Shown here in pieces: positions 24,999 through 34,700 of a stretch of 64,000 nt of DNA. The position numbers and the translations under genes were made by a program. This DNA comes from Desulfovibrio legallii. Its GTDB lineage: Bacteria > Desulfobacterota > Desulfovibrionia > Desulfovibrionales > Desulfovibrionaceae. Below the pieces are notes generated by a model. That model was not told where the DNA came from. It did no database searches and worked only from the letters and a program-made list of their open reading frames with translations. Every line of letters starts with the position of its first letter. Position 1 is the first letter of the stretch. The stretch is taken from the NCBI RefSeq assembly GCF_900102485.1, contig NZ_FNBX01000015.1, positions 1 through 64,000 on the forward strand. Reading direction: 5' to 3'.

Positions 24999-27484
24999 GC
25001 GTCTCCTCCCAGCGTTTCCAGCGCTTCGCGCAGGGCGGCGGCCAGGGCGGCGCGGGCGGCGGGGGCGTCCTCCGCACGGGCCTGCTCCAGGGCGGCGGCG
25101 GCCCGGCGCAGGGGCCCCAGGCACAGGCTGCCCGCCGTGTTCTTGCAGGCGTGGGCCAGACGGCGCAGCTCCGGAAGCGCCGTCGGCTTCGGCGGCAGGG
25201 CCGCCAGGGCGTCGGCCCGCGCCCGCAGGTCCTGCGCGGCCACGGCGGCCAGACGGGACAGCAGCGCGGGGTCGTTGTCCACGGCTTCCAGGGCGGCTTT
25301 GCGGTCCCAGACGGGGGGCGCGGCGTCCGGAAGGAGCGCGCAGGGGGCCTTTGTGCCGGGCGCGTCCGCTTCGGAGCGTGCGGCGGCAGCGGATAGCGGG
25401 GCGGCGGGGCTGCGCAGCGCGGCAAGCGCGCGGTGCAGGGCGGCAAAGCTGCAGGGTTTGCGCAGCAGGCCGTCGGCCAGGGCGGCGCGGCGGCGCGCCT
25501 CTGGCGCTTCGGTCATGGCCGGGGAGGCGGTGCAGAGCAGGATTTTCTGGTCCTGGGGGGCGGCGGTCTGCCCCGCGCGCACGGCTTCCAGCACTTCCAG
25601 GCCGCTGCGGCCGGGCAGGCAGGCGTCCAGCAGCAGGATGTCCCAGGGGCCCTGGGCGGCGTCCCGCAACAGGGCAAGGGCGGCCTCGCCGTCCGCAAGG
25701 AGGCGCGTCGCGGCTCCGGCGCGGGTCAGCATGTGCTGCAGATAATAGGCCGTGGCCGGATTGTCCTCCGCCAGCAGCACGCGCAAGCCGTTCAGGGCGG
25801 CTGTGGCCGCCGGGGGCGCGTCTGCGGGACTGTCTGGGGCGTTGGCCGCCGGGGCTGCGGCGTCGGCGCAGTGCGCCGCGACGGGAGCGGAAGGCGCGGC
25901 GCCTGGGGGCCGGGGCGAAGCCAGGTCCGCCTCGGCCGCCATGGGCGGCCTGGGGGCCGGATCCGTAAGCGTCTGCGGCACGGGGGGCGCAGAGGGCCGC
26001 CCGCCCGCGTCCTGTTCTTCCGCCGTCCGAAGGTGGATTTCCAGCGTAAAGCAGGCCCCTTCGCCGGGGCGGGAGCGCAGGGAGACGTCGCCGCCCATGC
26101 GCCGGGCCAGCCGCCGGGCCATGCCCAGGCCCAGGCCCGTGCCGGGGCAGCTGGCCGCCGCCTCCCCGCGTTGAAAACTGGCAAAGACGCGCTCCTGCTC
26201 CTCGGGCCGCAGGCCGGGGCCCGTGTCCGTCACGGCCAGGGAGCAGCGCAGGTCGCGGTCCTTCCGGCCACCGGGGCGGGCGCGCACGTCTACCCGCACG
26301 CCGCCCTGCTCCGTGAATTTGACCGCATTGCTCACCAGATTGCCCAGGGCCTGACGCAGGCGGAAGCCGTCGCCCGTCACGGCGTCGGGCACATCGTCGG
26401 GCACGTTCAGGCGCAGGAAAAGGCCCTTGGCTTCGGCCACGGGGCGGTAGAGGGCCAGGCATTCGCCAAGGCAGGCCCGCAGGCCGAAGGGCGCGACGCG
26501 CAGGGCGGGGGCGGCCCGTTCCAGAGCGGCGTGGTCCGTGATATCGCCCACCATCTCCAGAAGCGCGCCGCCCGCCTGGGCCAGGTAGTTCAGGGCGCGG
26601 GCCTTTTCCGGCGGGCGCAGCTCCGGGCGGCGCAAAAGCTCCGTCATGCCCAGCATGGCCGTGAGGGGGGTGCGCATATCGTGCCCCAGGCGGGCCAGCA
26701 GGTCGCCTTTGAGGCGGCTGGTTTCCTCCGCCAGCCAGCGCCTTCGGGTCAGGTAGAGGGTTGCGCCGCCAATGCCCAGCATGCCCGTCAGGCCCAGCAG
26801 CCCGTAGAGCAGCCGCATGTGGCGCGTTTGGGCGCGCAGGCCGCTCAGGTAGGCCGCGGCGTCCTGGCTGACGCTGATGCCGCCGAGGATTTCGCCCTCC
26901 TTGCTGCCCTGGTGGCAGCGCAGGCAGTCCGGCCGGGCCGTGAGCACGCTGAGCAGACGCAAACGGCCCTGCGCGTCGGCCTGCGGGGGGGTGAAGATTT
27001 CGCGCGGGCCTTCCGCGCACTGGAGAAGCGCGCCGTTTTCCCAGGCATCGGCCAGATTTTCGGGCCGCAGGGGCCGGGGGCTGACAATGCTGATGCTGAG
27101 GCCCGGTTCGGCCGTGCGTTCGGCCAGCTGACGGCTCATGTAGGCGGGATTCATGAGCACCAGGGTGCGGCCGTCGGCGGTGGCAAGGGTGCGTTCCCCT
27201 TCCGGCAGCCAGGGGTTGGGCGGGCCGTAGGGGCTCTGGCGCACATAAACGCCGCCGTGGGCCGCGTTCCAGTTGCGCACATCCAGCAGCTGCCGGGCCA
27301 CGGTGGCAAGACGGATGCGCTCCAGCTCCAGGCGGTGGGTTGTTTCCGCGTGCAGGGCCTGGCGGTAAAGCCCGGCGGTGAGGAACAGCCAGAGGGCGCA
27401 GGCGGCCACGGGCAGCCAGAGCAGGCGGCCGGGGGTGCGGCAGAGGGGGCGGGCGTGGGTCATAAGCGACGGCCTGATTGTCAT
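24983..27484 (-). CDS. nrfS: NrfS-like hybrid sensor histidine kinase with heme-binding DUF3365/Tll0287 sensor
   Basis: A protein of about 833 residues, with domains in order as follows. A membrane helix lies near residues 20-40. The periplasmic sensor (about 45-220) resembles Tll0287/DUF3365 and carries one c-type heme motif CLRCH. A second helix (about 228-250) precedes HisKA with GHDMRTPLTAMLG. An ATPase domain (NLVSNAVKF, DTGPGLRPEE, GTGLGLGMA) follows, then a receiver domain (LLAEDN, LLLDACLPGRSG) and an HPt domain (LAHACKNTAGSL). The start is uncertain: ATG 27484 is used, ATG 27463 or TTG 27523 are possible, and none has a good ribosome-binding site. The TTG would fall inside the inverted repeat at 27499-27522. 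It is probably membrane-bound and sensing nitrite, NO or redox state via heme. Confidence 0.85.
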   Translation of the reverse strand: MTIRPSLMTHARPLCRTPGRLLWLPVAACALWLFLTAGLYRQALHAETTHRLELERIRLATVARQLLDVRNWNAAHGGVYVRQSPYGPPNPWLPEGERTLATADGRTLVLMNPAYMSRQLAERTAEPGLSISIVSPRPLRPENLADAWENGALLQCAEGPREIFTPPQADAQGRLRLLSVLTARPDCLRCHQGSKEGEILGGISVSQDAAAYLSGLRAQTRHMRLLYGLLGLTGMLGIGGATLYLTRRRWLAEETSRLKGDLLARLGHDMRTPLTAMLGMTELLRRPELRPPEKARALNYLAQAGGALLEMVGDITDHAALERAAPALRVAPFGLRACLGECLALYRPVAEAKGLFLRLNVPDDVPDAVTGDGFRLRQALGNLVSNAVKFTEQGGVRVDVRARPGGRKDRDLRCSLAVTDTGPGLRPEEQERVFASFQRGEAAASCPGTGLGLGMARRLARRMGGDVSLRSRPGEGACFTLEIHLRTAEEQDAGGRPSAPPVPQTLTDPAPRPPMAAEADLASPRPPGAAPSAPVAAHCADAAAPAANAPDSPADAPPAATAALNGLRVLLAEDNPATAYYLQHMLTRAGAATRLLADGEAALALLRDAAQGPWDILLLDACLPGRSGLEVLEAVRAGQTAAPQDQKILLCTASPAMTEAPEARRRAALADGLLRKPCSFAALHRALAALRSPAAPLSAAAARSEADAPGTKAPCALLPDAAPPVWDRKAALEAVDNDPALLSRLAAVAAQDLRARADALAALPPKPTALPELRRLAHACKNTAGSLCLGPLRRAAAALEQARAEDAPAARAALAAALREALETLGGDAWPAS

Positions 27485-27498
27485 ATTTTTATGAATAC

Positions 27499-27522
27499 TG
27501 TCTTTTTTTTCTGAAAAAGACA
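27499..27522. promoter_or_regulatory. Inverted repeat: likely activator (NrfR) binding site upstream of nrfHA
   Basis: TGTCTTTTT-N6-AAAAAGACA has perfect 9-bp arms. It lies about 87 bp upstream of the sigma-54 promoter candidate at 27609, a normal enhancer distance for an NtrC-family activator. It is also just upstream of the divergent kinase gene, so it could mediate autoregulation. Confidence 0.6.
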
Positions 27523-27608
27523 ATTGGGTCCGGGGGCTGCGCCTTTGGCCTGGGTGGATAATCTCTCGGAAACATATGTGAATTTTTTTACAGATGTATG
27601 CCGGAATT

Positions 27609-27624
27609 TGGTATGCATTTTGAT
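27609..27624 (+). promoter_or_regulatory. nrfHp: Candidate sigma-54 promoter of nrfHA
   Basis: TGGTATG-CATT-TTGAT aligns with the -24/-12 consensus TGGCAYG-N4-TTGCW at all but two positions (T for C in the -24 box, A for C in the -12 box). The invariant GG and the spacing are retained. nrfH starts 57 bp downstream. Sigma-54 control agrees with the adjacent NtrC-type activator. Confidence 0.6.
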
Positions 27625-27680
27625 AAGCGCCCTCCAGCCGGGGTCATGGGGACCGCGGACAATGCATCCAAGGAGGCTTT

Positions 27681-28148
27681 ATGGGAATACCCCGCCATGG
27701 ACCTTGGCTCAAGTGGCTGGCGGGCGGCGTTGTGGCGGGCATGGCGCTCCTGGGCGTACTGGCCTACGCCATGACGACCACGGACAGCCGGCCCTTCTGC
27801 TCCACCTGTCACATCATGGAGGAGGCCGCCGTTACCCAGAAGATGGGCACGCACGCGCGGCTGGCCTGCAACGAGTGCCACGCGCCGCACAATCTGCTGG
27901 TCAAGTTGCCGTTCAAAGCTCAGGAAGGCCTGCGCGACTTCTGGGGCAACATCACCGGCAAGGACGTGCCGCACCCCGTCAGTCTGCACACCCGCGACGT
28001 GGTCAACGCCAACTGCAAGGCCTGCCACGCTCAGACCAACGTCAACGTGGCCAGTATGGACGCCAAGCCCTACTGCGTGGATTGCCACCGCAACGTGGCC
28101 CACATGCGCATGCGGCCCATCAGCACAAGGACGGTAGCCTATGAATAA
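27681..28148 (+). CDS. nrfH: NrfH, membrane-anchored tetraheme quinol dehydrogenase
   Basis: A 155-residue NapC/NirT-family cytochrome that takes electrons from menaquinol and passes them to NrfA. One N-terminal transmembrane helix (about 12-31) anchors it, facing the periplasm. Four heme c motifs are visible: CSTCH, CNECH, CKACH and CVDCH. The first is followed by a Met (CHIMEE), as expected for the unusual NrfH heme 1 ligation. AAGGAGG precedes the ATG. The 3' end overlaps nrfA by 8 bp, so translation is coupled. Confidence 0.96.
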   Translation: MGIPRHGPWLKWLAGGVVAGMALLGVLAYAMTTTDSRPFCSTCHIMEEAAVTQKMGTHARLACNECHAPHNLLVKLPFKAQEGLRDFWGNITGKDVPHPVSLHTRDVVNANCKACHAQTNVNVASMDAKPYCVDCHRNVAHMRMRPISTRTVAYE

Positions 28149-29721
28149 GACCGTAGTTTCTCCTCTTTTTGCCGGGGCCGCGCTGCTGGCCGTGCTGGCG
28201 CTCGGCGGCTGTGAAGACGTTTCCACCGAGCTTAAGGCCCCCACCTACAAAACGGGCATCGCCCAGACGGAAACCCGCATTTCCGCCTTCAAGGCGGCCT
28301 TCCCGCAGCAGCACGCCTCGTACATGAAGAACGACGAGGATAAAGTGATGACGGAGTACAAAGGCTCCGTGCCCTACCACAAGAACGACGACGTCAATCC
28401 CCTGCCCAAGGGCTTCAAGCACGCCCAGCCCTACCTCAAAAATCTCTGGCTGGGCTATCCTTTTATGTACGAATACAATGAAACCCGCGGCCACACCCAC
28501 GCGGTGGAGGACTTTGTCAATATCGACCGCCTCAACCGCTTCGGCGCGGACGGCAAGGGGAAGATGCCCGCCACCTGCTGGAACTGCAAAACGCCCAAGA
28601 TGATGACCTGGGTGGCCCAGTACGGCGATGCTTTCTGGTCCAAGGACGTCAACGAGTTCCGCGGCAAGGAATCCATCGACGCCAGGGACGAGACCATCGG
28701 CTGCGCCAACTGCCACGACCCGGCCACCATGGAGCTGCGCCTCTATTCCGAACCGCTCAAAGACTGGCTCAAGCGCAGCGGGCAGGACTGGAACAAGCTC
28801 AGCCGCAACGAAAAGCGCACCCTGGTCTGCGCCCAGTGCCATGTGGAATACTACTTTACCCACCAGGACAACGGCCCCAAGCTGCGCCCGGTCTTCCCCT
28901 GGGATAACGGCAAAAACCCTGAGGATATCTACCAGTACTACAAGGGCCACGGCGCCAAGGGCCCCGACGGCAAGCCCGGCCCCTTTGTGGATTGGGTGCA
29001 CGCCGCCTCCAAGGTGGGCATGATCAAGATGCAGCATCCGGATTATGAAACCTTCCAGGATGGCCCCCACGGCGCAGCGGGCGTCTCCTGCGCCGATTGT
29101 CACATGCAGTATGTGCGCGAGGACGGCAAAAAGATCTCCAGCCACTGGATGACCTCGCCCATGAAGGATCCGGAAATGCGCGCCTGCCGCCAGTGCCACG
29201 CGGACAAGACTGCGGAATACCTGCGCAGCCGCGTGCTCTATACCCAGGAAAAAGCCTACAAGCAGCTCATCAAAGCCGAGGAGCTTTCGGTCAAGGCTCA
29301 CGAGGCCGTGCGCTTGGCCAACGCCTATGACGGCCCCCGGCCCGAGAACTACGAGGCCCTCATGACCGAGGCCCGGGAGATGGTCCGCAAGGGGCAGCTC
29401 TTCTGGGATTATGTCTCGGCCGAAAACAGCATGGGCTTCCACAATCCGGTCAAAACCATGAACACCCTGGCCGTCTCGCTGGAATGCAGCAACCGCGCCG
29501 TGGCCCTGGCCACCGAGGCCACGCAGTTCACCATTGCGCCGGTTATGGCCAAGGACATCAAGGAAGTGGTGCCGCCCATTCTGGAAATGAGCCGCAAGCT
29601 CCAGCAGGACGCGGACTTCCTGCAGAAGAACCCCTGGACGAAGATTCTGCCCGTCCTGCCCAAGGCCGATCAGGTCTGGGACGGCCAGAACAGGCTGAAG
29701 TCCGACGCCGCGCGTCCGTAA
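28141..29721 (+). CDS. nrfA: NrfA, pentaheme ammonia-forming cytochrome c nitrite reductase
   Basis: A 526-residue periplasmic catalytic subunit reducing nitrite to ammonium with six electrons. The active-site heme has the Lys-ligated motif CWNCK (about residue 145). Four further CxxCH motifs follow: CANCH, CAQCH, CADCH and CRQCH. The N-terminus has a lipoprotein-like signal ending LALGGC. Catalytic-pocket residues can be placed in the HVEYYFT segment (Tyr) and MQHPDYE (His). The length is normal for the family. In a sulfate reducer this enzyme detoxifies nitrite as well as respiring it. A strong terminator follows at 29744. Confidence 0.97.
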   Translation: MNKTVVSPLFAGAALLAVLALGGCEDVSTELKAPTYKTGIAQTETRISAFKAAFPQQHASYMKNDEDKVMTEYKGSVPYHKNDDVNPLPKGFKHAQPYLKNLWLGYPFMYEYNETRGHTHAVEDFVNIDRLNRFGADGKGKMPATCWNCKTPKMMTWVAQYGDAFWSKDVNEFRGKESIDARDETIGCANCHDPATMELRLYSEPLKDWLKRSGQDWNKLSRNEKRTLVCAQCHVEYYFTHQDNGPKLRPVFPWDNGKNPEDIYQYYKGHGAKGPDGKPGPFVDWVHAASKVGMIKMQHPDYETFQDGPHGAAGVSCADCHMQYVREDGKKISSHWMTSPMKDPEMRACRQCHADKTAEYLRSRVLYTQEKAYKQLIKAEELSVKAHEAVRLANAYDGPRPENYEALMTEAREMVRKGQLFWDYVSAENSMGFHNPVKTMNTLAVSLECSNRAVALATEATQFTIAPVMAKDIKEVVPPILEMSRKLQQDADFLQKNPWTKILPVLPKADQVWDGQNRLKSDAARP

Positions 29722-29743
29722 GCGCGCAAAGCCCGACTGCAGC

Positions 29744-29788
29744 GGCGGGGGCGGCCTTGGCGGGCCGCCCCCGCCTTTGCTTTTTTTG
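29744..29788 (+). terminator. Rho-independent terminator of nrfHA
   Basis: A perfect 13-bp stem GGCGGGGGCGGCC / GGCCGCCCCCGCC with a 6-base loop is followed by TTTGCTTTTTTT. It separates nrfHA from the ttr genes, so the two are not one simple operon. Confidence 0.92.
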
Positions 29789-29898
29789 TCGCCGCCCTGG
29801 TCGCGGAGCGCCTGCCGCGGGCGGGCGCGTTTTCTTCCGCCCTTGTCTTCCCTCTGCCGCGCCTGCCCGCGCAGACATTTGTGCCAAAAGGGCCAATA

Positions 29899-29927
29899 TT
29901 GACAGCAGGGCGCTCAAAGCCTACAGA
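29899..29927 (+). promoter_or_regulatory. Candidate sigma-70 promoter of ttrBCA
   Basis: TTGACA (29899-29904) is followed after 17 bp by TACAGA (29922-29927), about 95 bp before the ttrB start. The -35 is consensus and the -10 is moderate. No clear FNR or CRP-type box is seen in 29790-30021, and no TtrSR-type sensor genes are adjacent. Confidence 0.45.
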
Positions 29928-30021
29928 ATGAGTCCAATTACGGTCAGCCCGCAGTGGAGGAGGTTTCCGCTTGCGGGAAGCGAAACCGCGGGGGCCGCCC
30001 GGCCCCGGATGGGAGGCTTTG

Positions 30022-30741
30022 ATGCGCCGAAGAACATTCCTTTCCCTCTGTTGCGTGAGCGCGGCCGGCCTGCTGCCCGGCCCCGCCAGGGCGGCGGAAG
30101 CCCAGAGGCCGCGCTACGCCATGGTGGTGGATCTGCGCCGCTGTGTGGGCTGTCAGTCCTGTACCGTCTCCTGCGGGGCGGAAAACGCCGTGCCCTTGCA
30201 CGAGTTCCGCACCACGGTCAATGAATACGCCCTGGGCGCTCAGGACGCCCAAGGGCGCGCCCCGGCCCTGGCCGTGCTGCCGCGCCTCTGCAATCATTGT
30301 GAAAATCCCCCCTGCGTGCCCGTCTGCCCGGTGGGGGCCACCTATAAGCGGGAGGACGGCCTGGTGCTCATCAACGCCGCCACCTGCATCGGCTGCGGCT
30401 TCTGCGTGCAGGCCTGCCCCTACGACGCCCGCTTCCTGAACCGCGAAACCCATACGGCGGACAAATGCACCTTCTGCGCCCACCGCATGGCCGCCGGGCT
30501 GCTGCCCGCCTGTGTGGAAAACTGCGTGGGCGGCGCGCGCGTCTTTGGCGATCTGCACGATCCTCAGAGCCCGGTCAGCCGCCTGCTGTCCGCCTATGCG
30601 GGCAGGGTGGCCGTGCTCTATCCGGAAAGGGACACCAAACCGCACGTCTTCTACCTCGGCCTGGACGAGCGCTTCGCCCATGTGGACGCCGTGCCGGAGC
30701 CGCTGCCCCTGTACCCGGCGGGGAGGGCCAGCCATGACTGA
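30022..30741 (+). CDS. ttrB: TtrB-like periplasmic ferredoxin subunit of a tetrathionate reductase-family enzyme
   Basis: A 239-residue iron-sulfur subunit. ATG 30022 follows GGGAGG. A twin-arginine-type leader (MRRRTFLSL, then a hydrophobic stretch to ARAA) sends it to the periplasm. Four cysteine clusters for four [4Fe-4S] centres are visible: CVGCQSCTVSC, CNHCENPPCVPVC, CIGCGFCVQAC and a C-terminal group CTFC...CVENC. This matches the TtrB/NrfC/PsrB family, which relays electrons from the membrane subunit to the molybdopterin subunit. It overlaps ttrC by 8 bp. It could instead serve a related polysulfide or arsenate reductase, but the TtrA partner argues for tetrathionate. Confidence 0.87.
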   Translation: MRRRTFLSLCCVSAAGLLPGPARAAEAQRPRYAMVVDLRRCVGCQSCTVSCGAENAVPLHEFRTTVNEYALGAQDAQGRAPALAVLPRLCNHCENPPCVPVCPVGATYKREDGLVLINAATCIGCGFCVQACPYDARFLNRETHTADKCTFCAHRMAAGLLPACVENCVGGARVFGDLHDPQSPVSRLLSAYAGRVAVLYPERDTKPHVFYLGLDERFAHVDAVPEPLPLYPAGRASHD

Positions 30742-31798
30742 ATTTCTTGACCTCGTGCCTTTTGCCCGGCCGCCGCAGTGGGGGGCCTGGGAGCCCCTGG
30801 CCCTGACCATGATCCTGGCGGGCGGCGCGGCCCTTATGGCCGCCGGTCTGGCCGTCTGGCGGGCCGCCTCCTGGACGTACCTTTTTGCCCTCACCGCCTG
30901 CTGCGCCCTGGCCTGCGGCCTTCTGGGCGTGTTTGTGCCGCTGGAGCAGCCCCTGCGCGTCTGGGAGTTTGCGGTGCACCCGGCCTTCACTTCCTGGACG
31001 GCCTGGGGGGCCTGTATCCTGCCCCTGGCCGTCTGCTGCGCCCTGGCCCTGCTTTGGCTGCACCGCGGGCGGGGCGTTGCGCCCCGCCTCTGCGGCTTGG
31101 CCGGGCTTGTTCTGGGGGCGCTGGTGCTGGCCTACGCCACGGGCGAGCTGCGCGCCTGCGTGGGGCGTCCGCTCTGGTCCGCCCTCTGGGCCACACCCGT
31201 GCTGCTGGCGGGCGGGGCCGCGGCGGCCGCAGGCCTGGCCCTGCTGCTGGCGCTGCGCCTCTGGCCCCTGCTGGGGCGCTGGTCCGCCGTGCCGGAAGGG
31301 CTGCACCGCGCGGGCCTTCTGTTGCTGCCGCTCTGCGCCTTGCTGGCCCTGCTGCTGCGCGCTCCCCAGGGCTTTGCCCCCTTTGCGGGGCCGTGGTGGC
31401 ACGGGCCGGAAATCCTCATAGTTCTGTTGGGGCTTGCGGGCCTGTTGCTGCACAGTGCGGGCCGCGGCGGCGCGGCGGCCTGGGGGCTTGCGGTCTGGCT
31501 CTCCGGCGTGTTGCTGCTGTGGAAGGTTGTGCACCTGGGCGAAATTTTCGGGCGCAACGCCGCGCTCTATCCGGCCAGGGCCGCCGTTCTGGATCTGCTG
31601 GGCCTGGACGCCTTGCTCGCCTTTGCCGGTACGGCGGGCCTGGCTGTGCTGCTGGCCGTGCTGCTCCGCGGCTCTTGCCGCCGGCCGCCACTTTGGAAGG
31701 ATGAAAGCTATGGATGCGAAAAAACGCCGATTCCTGGGCACGGGCGCGGCCCTGTTGGGCGCTGGCGCACTGGCCGCCGCCTCTGCCGGGGCGGGTAA
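30734..31798 (+). CDS. ttrC: TtrC-like NrfD/PsrC-family membrane quinol dehydrogenase subunit
   Basis: A 354-residue polytopic protein with about nine hydrophobic helices (residues about 25-325) and almost no large loops. It fits TtrC/NrfD-type subunits that oxidise menaquinol and hand electrons to TtrB. ATG 30734 overlaps the ttrB stop. The C-terminal 30 residues are Arg/Gly-rich and are encoded in an unusually long 89-bp overlap with the start of ttrA in another frame. That tail may be a late extension of the frame, because the membrane part ends near residue 320. Confidence 0.85.
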   Translation: MTEFLDLVPFARPPQWGAWEPLALTMILAGGAALMAAGLAVWRAASWTYLFALTACCALACGLLGVFVPLEQPLRVWEFAVHPAFTSWTAWGACILPLAVCCALALLWLHRGRGVAPRLCGLAGLVLGALVLAYATGELRACVGRPLWSALWATPVLLAGGAAAAAGLALLLALRLWPLLGRWSAVPEGLHRAGLLLLPLCALLALLLRAPQGFAPFAGPWWHGPEILIVLLGLAGLLLHSAGRGGAAAWGLAVWLSGVLLLWKVVHLGEIFGRNAALYPARAAVLDLLGLDALLAFAGTAGLAVLLAVLLRGSCRRPPLWKDESYGCEKTPIPGHGRGPVGRWRTGRRLCRGG

Positions 31799-34700
31799 AA
31801 AGGTGCTGGACGGTCTTCTGCGAGGCACGGCCGGGGAACCCGTGCGCGATCCCGTGAACAAAAATTCCCTTGAGCCGGAATACGCTGTGGACGCTCAGGG
31901 CCGCGTCAGCCCCGGCAAGGGCGCGCGCACGGCCTTTGACCTTTGCTGGGGCTGCACCACGCTCTGCGGCGTGCGCCTGCACATTGACGCAGCCACAGAG
32001 CAGGTGGCCCGTGTGGCGGGCAACCCCTACAATCCGCTTTCTTCTTCCCATGCCCTGCCCATGGAGGCCCCCGTAAGCGCGGCCCTGCGCTCCGTTTCCG
32101 CCAGGGCCGACGCGCCGGAATCCCCCCTGGCCGGGCACAGCGGCCGGGCCACGGTCTGCGGGCGCGGCGCGGCCATGATCGACGCCCAGACGAGCCCCTT
32201 CCGCATCCTGCACTGTCTCAAACGGGCGGGCAAGCGCGGCGAGGGCCGTTGGAAGAGCATTTCTTTTGAGCAGCTGGTGGAAGAAGTGGTGGAAGGCGGG
32301 GATCTGTTCGGCGAGGGGCATGTGGACGGCCTGCGGGCCATCCGTGAAACCCCTGGCCCGGCCAATCCGGAGCATCCGGAATTTGGCCCCCACGCCAACC
32401 GCCTGCTCCTGACCTACGCCTTTGACGACGGGCGGGAGACTTTTTTCTTTCAGCGCTTCGGCATCCAGGCCTACGGCACGCGCAACTTCGGCAAGCACGG
32501 GGCCTACTGTGGGCTTTCCTTCCGCATGGGTTCGGGCATGGCCCTGAACAACCTGGCCACCAATACCCACGCCAAGCCGGATTTTGAAAACTGCGAGTTC
32601 GCCCTCTTCTGGGGCACGGCCCCAGCCCAGGCGGGCAATCCCTTCAACCGCTCGGCCCGTATGGTGGCCGAGGCCCGCACCCTGGGCAAGCTGCACTATG
32701 CGGTCATCGACCCGGTGCTGCGCCTTTCCGTCACCGACGCCGTGCGCGACCGGGCCCGCTGGGTGCCCGTGCGCCCCGGCACGGACGCGGCCCTGGCCCT
32801 GGGCATGATCCGCTGGATGCTGGAAAACCAACGCTACGACGCGGCCTTCCTGAGCCACCCCACCCTGGAAGCGGCCACGGCGGCCGGGGAGGCGGCCTTT
32901 TCCAACGCCACGCACCTGGTGGGCCTTTCCGGCCCGCAGCAGGGCAGGATTCTGCGTCTGCCGCCCACGGGGCAGAAGGGCCAGGACGGCAAACCTTTGC
33001 CCGGCGAACCGCTGGTCATAAGCCCGGAGGGTGCGCTACGCCCGGCGGGGCAGTGCCCCACGGCAGCGCTCTTTTTCCGCGGGGAGGTGACCCTGCCCGA
33101 CGGCAGCGCTGTTACGGCGGCCACAGCCCTTCAGTTGCTCAAGGAGGAAGCCTGCGCCCACAGCCTGGAGGAATACGCCAGACTGTGCGGCGTGCCGCAG
33201 AAAGTTATGGAGGATCTGGCGCGGGAGTTCACCGCCCACGGCAAGCGGGCCGTGGTGGACGTGCACGGCGGCATGATGCAGCTTTCCGGCATGAACGCTA
33301 CCTTTGCCGCCCTGACCCTCAACACGCTCATCGGCAACTGCAACGTCAAAGGCGGCCTGGCCGTGCCCCCGCCCAACTTCCACAAGGCCGCCTACGCCGG
33401 GCCGCACTACGATCTGAACAACTTTCCCGGCAAAAAGGGGCCGCAGGGCTTCCCGGCCAACCGTTGCCGCGCGCCTTACGAGAAGTCCTCGGCCTTCCGG
33501 CGCAAAAAGGCGGCGGGCCTTAATCCGTACCCGGCGGACATGCCCTGGTTCCCGCTCACGCCCCCCAATATGCCGGGGGAGCATCTGCTGGGCCACGCCA
33601 ACGGCTATCCCTTCACCTTCAAAGCCTGGCTCAACTGGACGGGCAACGTGCTCTACGGCCACGGCGGCCTGCACAAGGTTATGGATCCCCTGCTGCGCGA
33701 TCCCAAGAATCTGCCCCTTATTGTCGGCATCGACGCCTTCCACAACGAAACCAACGCCTATGCCGACTATCTGGTGCCGGATCCCTGCATGTACGAGGGC
33801 TGGGGCGGTTTTGCCGGGGCCTGGTGCGGCGTGCTCACCCGCATGTCCTCGGCCCGCTGGCCCGCCGTGGCCCCCAAGCAGCAGAAGACTGCCGCGGGCG
33901 AGCCCGTGTGCATGGAGCAGTTCCTCATCGCCGCAGCCAAACGCCTGGGCCTGCCCGGCTTTGGGGAGAAGGCCATTCCCGGCGCGGACGGAACCCTGCA
34001 CCCCCTGAACACGCCGCAGGACTATTATCTGCGCCTGGCCGCCAACATGGCCTTCGGCAAGGGGCAGCAACCGGCCGCACCCAGCGCTGAAGACGTGCAG
34101 CTTTCGGGCATCGGGCGCATTCTGCCGGATCTGGAAGCCGTGCTCGCGCCGGAAGAGCGCGGCCCCGTGGCCCGCATCTACAGCCGGGGCGGCCTGTTCG
34201 CGCCCTGTGCCGCCGCCTATGAGGGAGACAAGCTGCGGAGCCGCTGGACCCGCGCGCTGTGCGTGTACAACGAGGACGCCGCGGCCGCCGTGCATTGGCA
34301 GACGGGGCGGCGCTACAGCGGCATCCCCACCCTGCGGACCGGAGAGTTCTGCGACGGCGCGCCCCTGCGCCAGCGCTGGAGCGAACGGGACTATCCTTTG
34401 CTCATGATCTCCTTCAAATCCAACCTGATCAACTCCTACGCCATTGTCTCGCCGCGGCTGCGGGCCATCAAGCCCGTGAACATGGTCTTCCTGCACCCGC
34501 AGGACGCTCGCGCCCTGGGCGTGGGGCAGGGGGAACGCGTGCGCCTGGTGAGCCCCGGCGGCACGGCTGAAGCGCAGGTCACGCTGACGGAAACGGTCAT
34601 GCCCGGCGTGGTGGCCGTGGAACACGGCTTCGGCCACAAGGCCTTGGGCGCGGCGGACGTCTGGGTGGACGGACGTCGCATCCCGGCCGCGCCCGGCTGC

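Noticed and set aside
23442..27020. 1192-codon frame containing the response regulator
   Set aside because: Only the part from ATG 24998 matches a protein family. The rest is Arg/Pro/Gly-rich shadow of the kinase gene.
31701..31709. Upstream ATG of ttrA
   Set aside because: It directly abuts the GGAAGG site. ATG 31710 has proper spacing.
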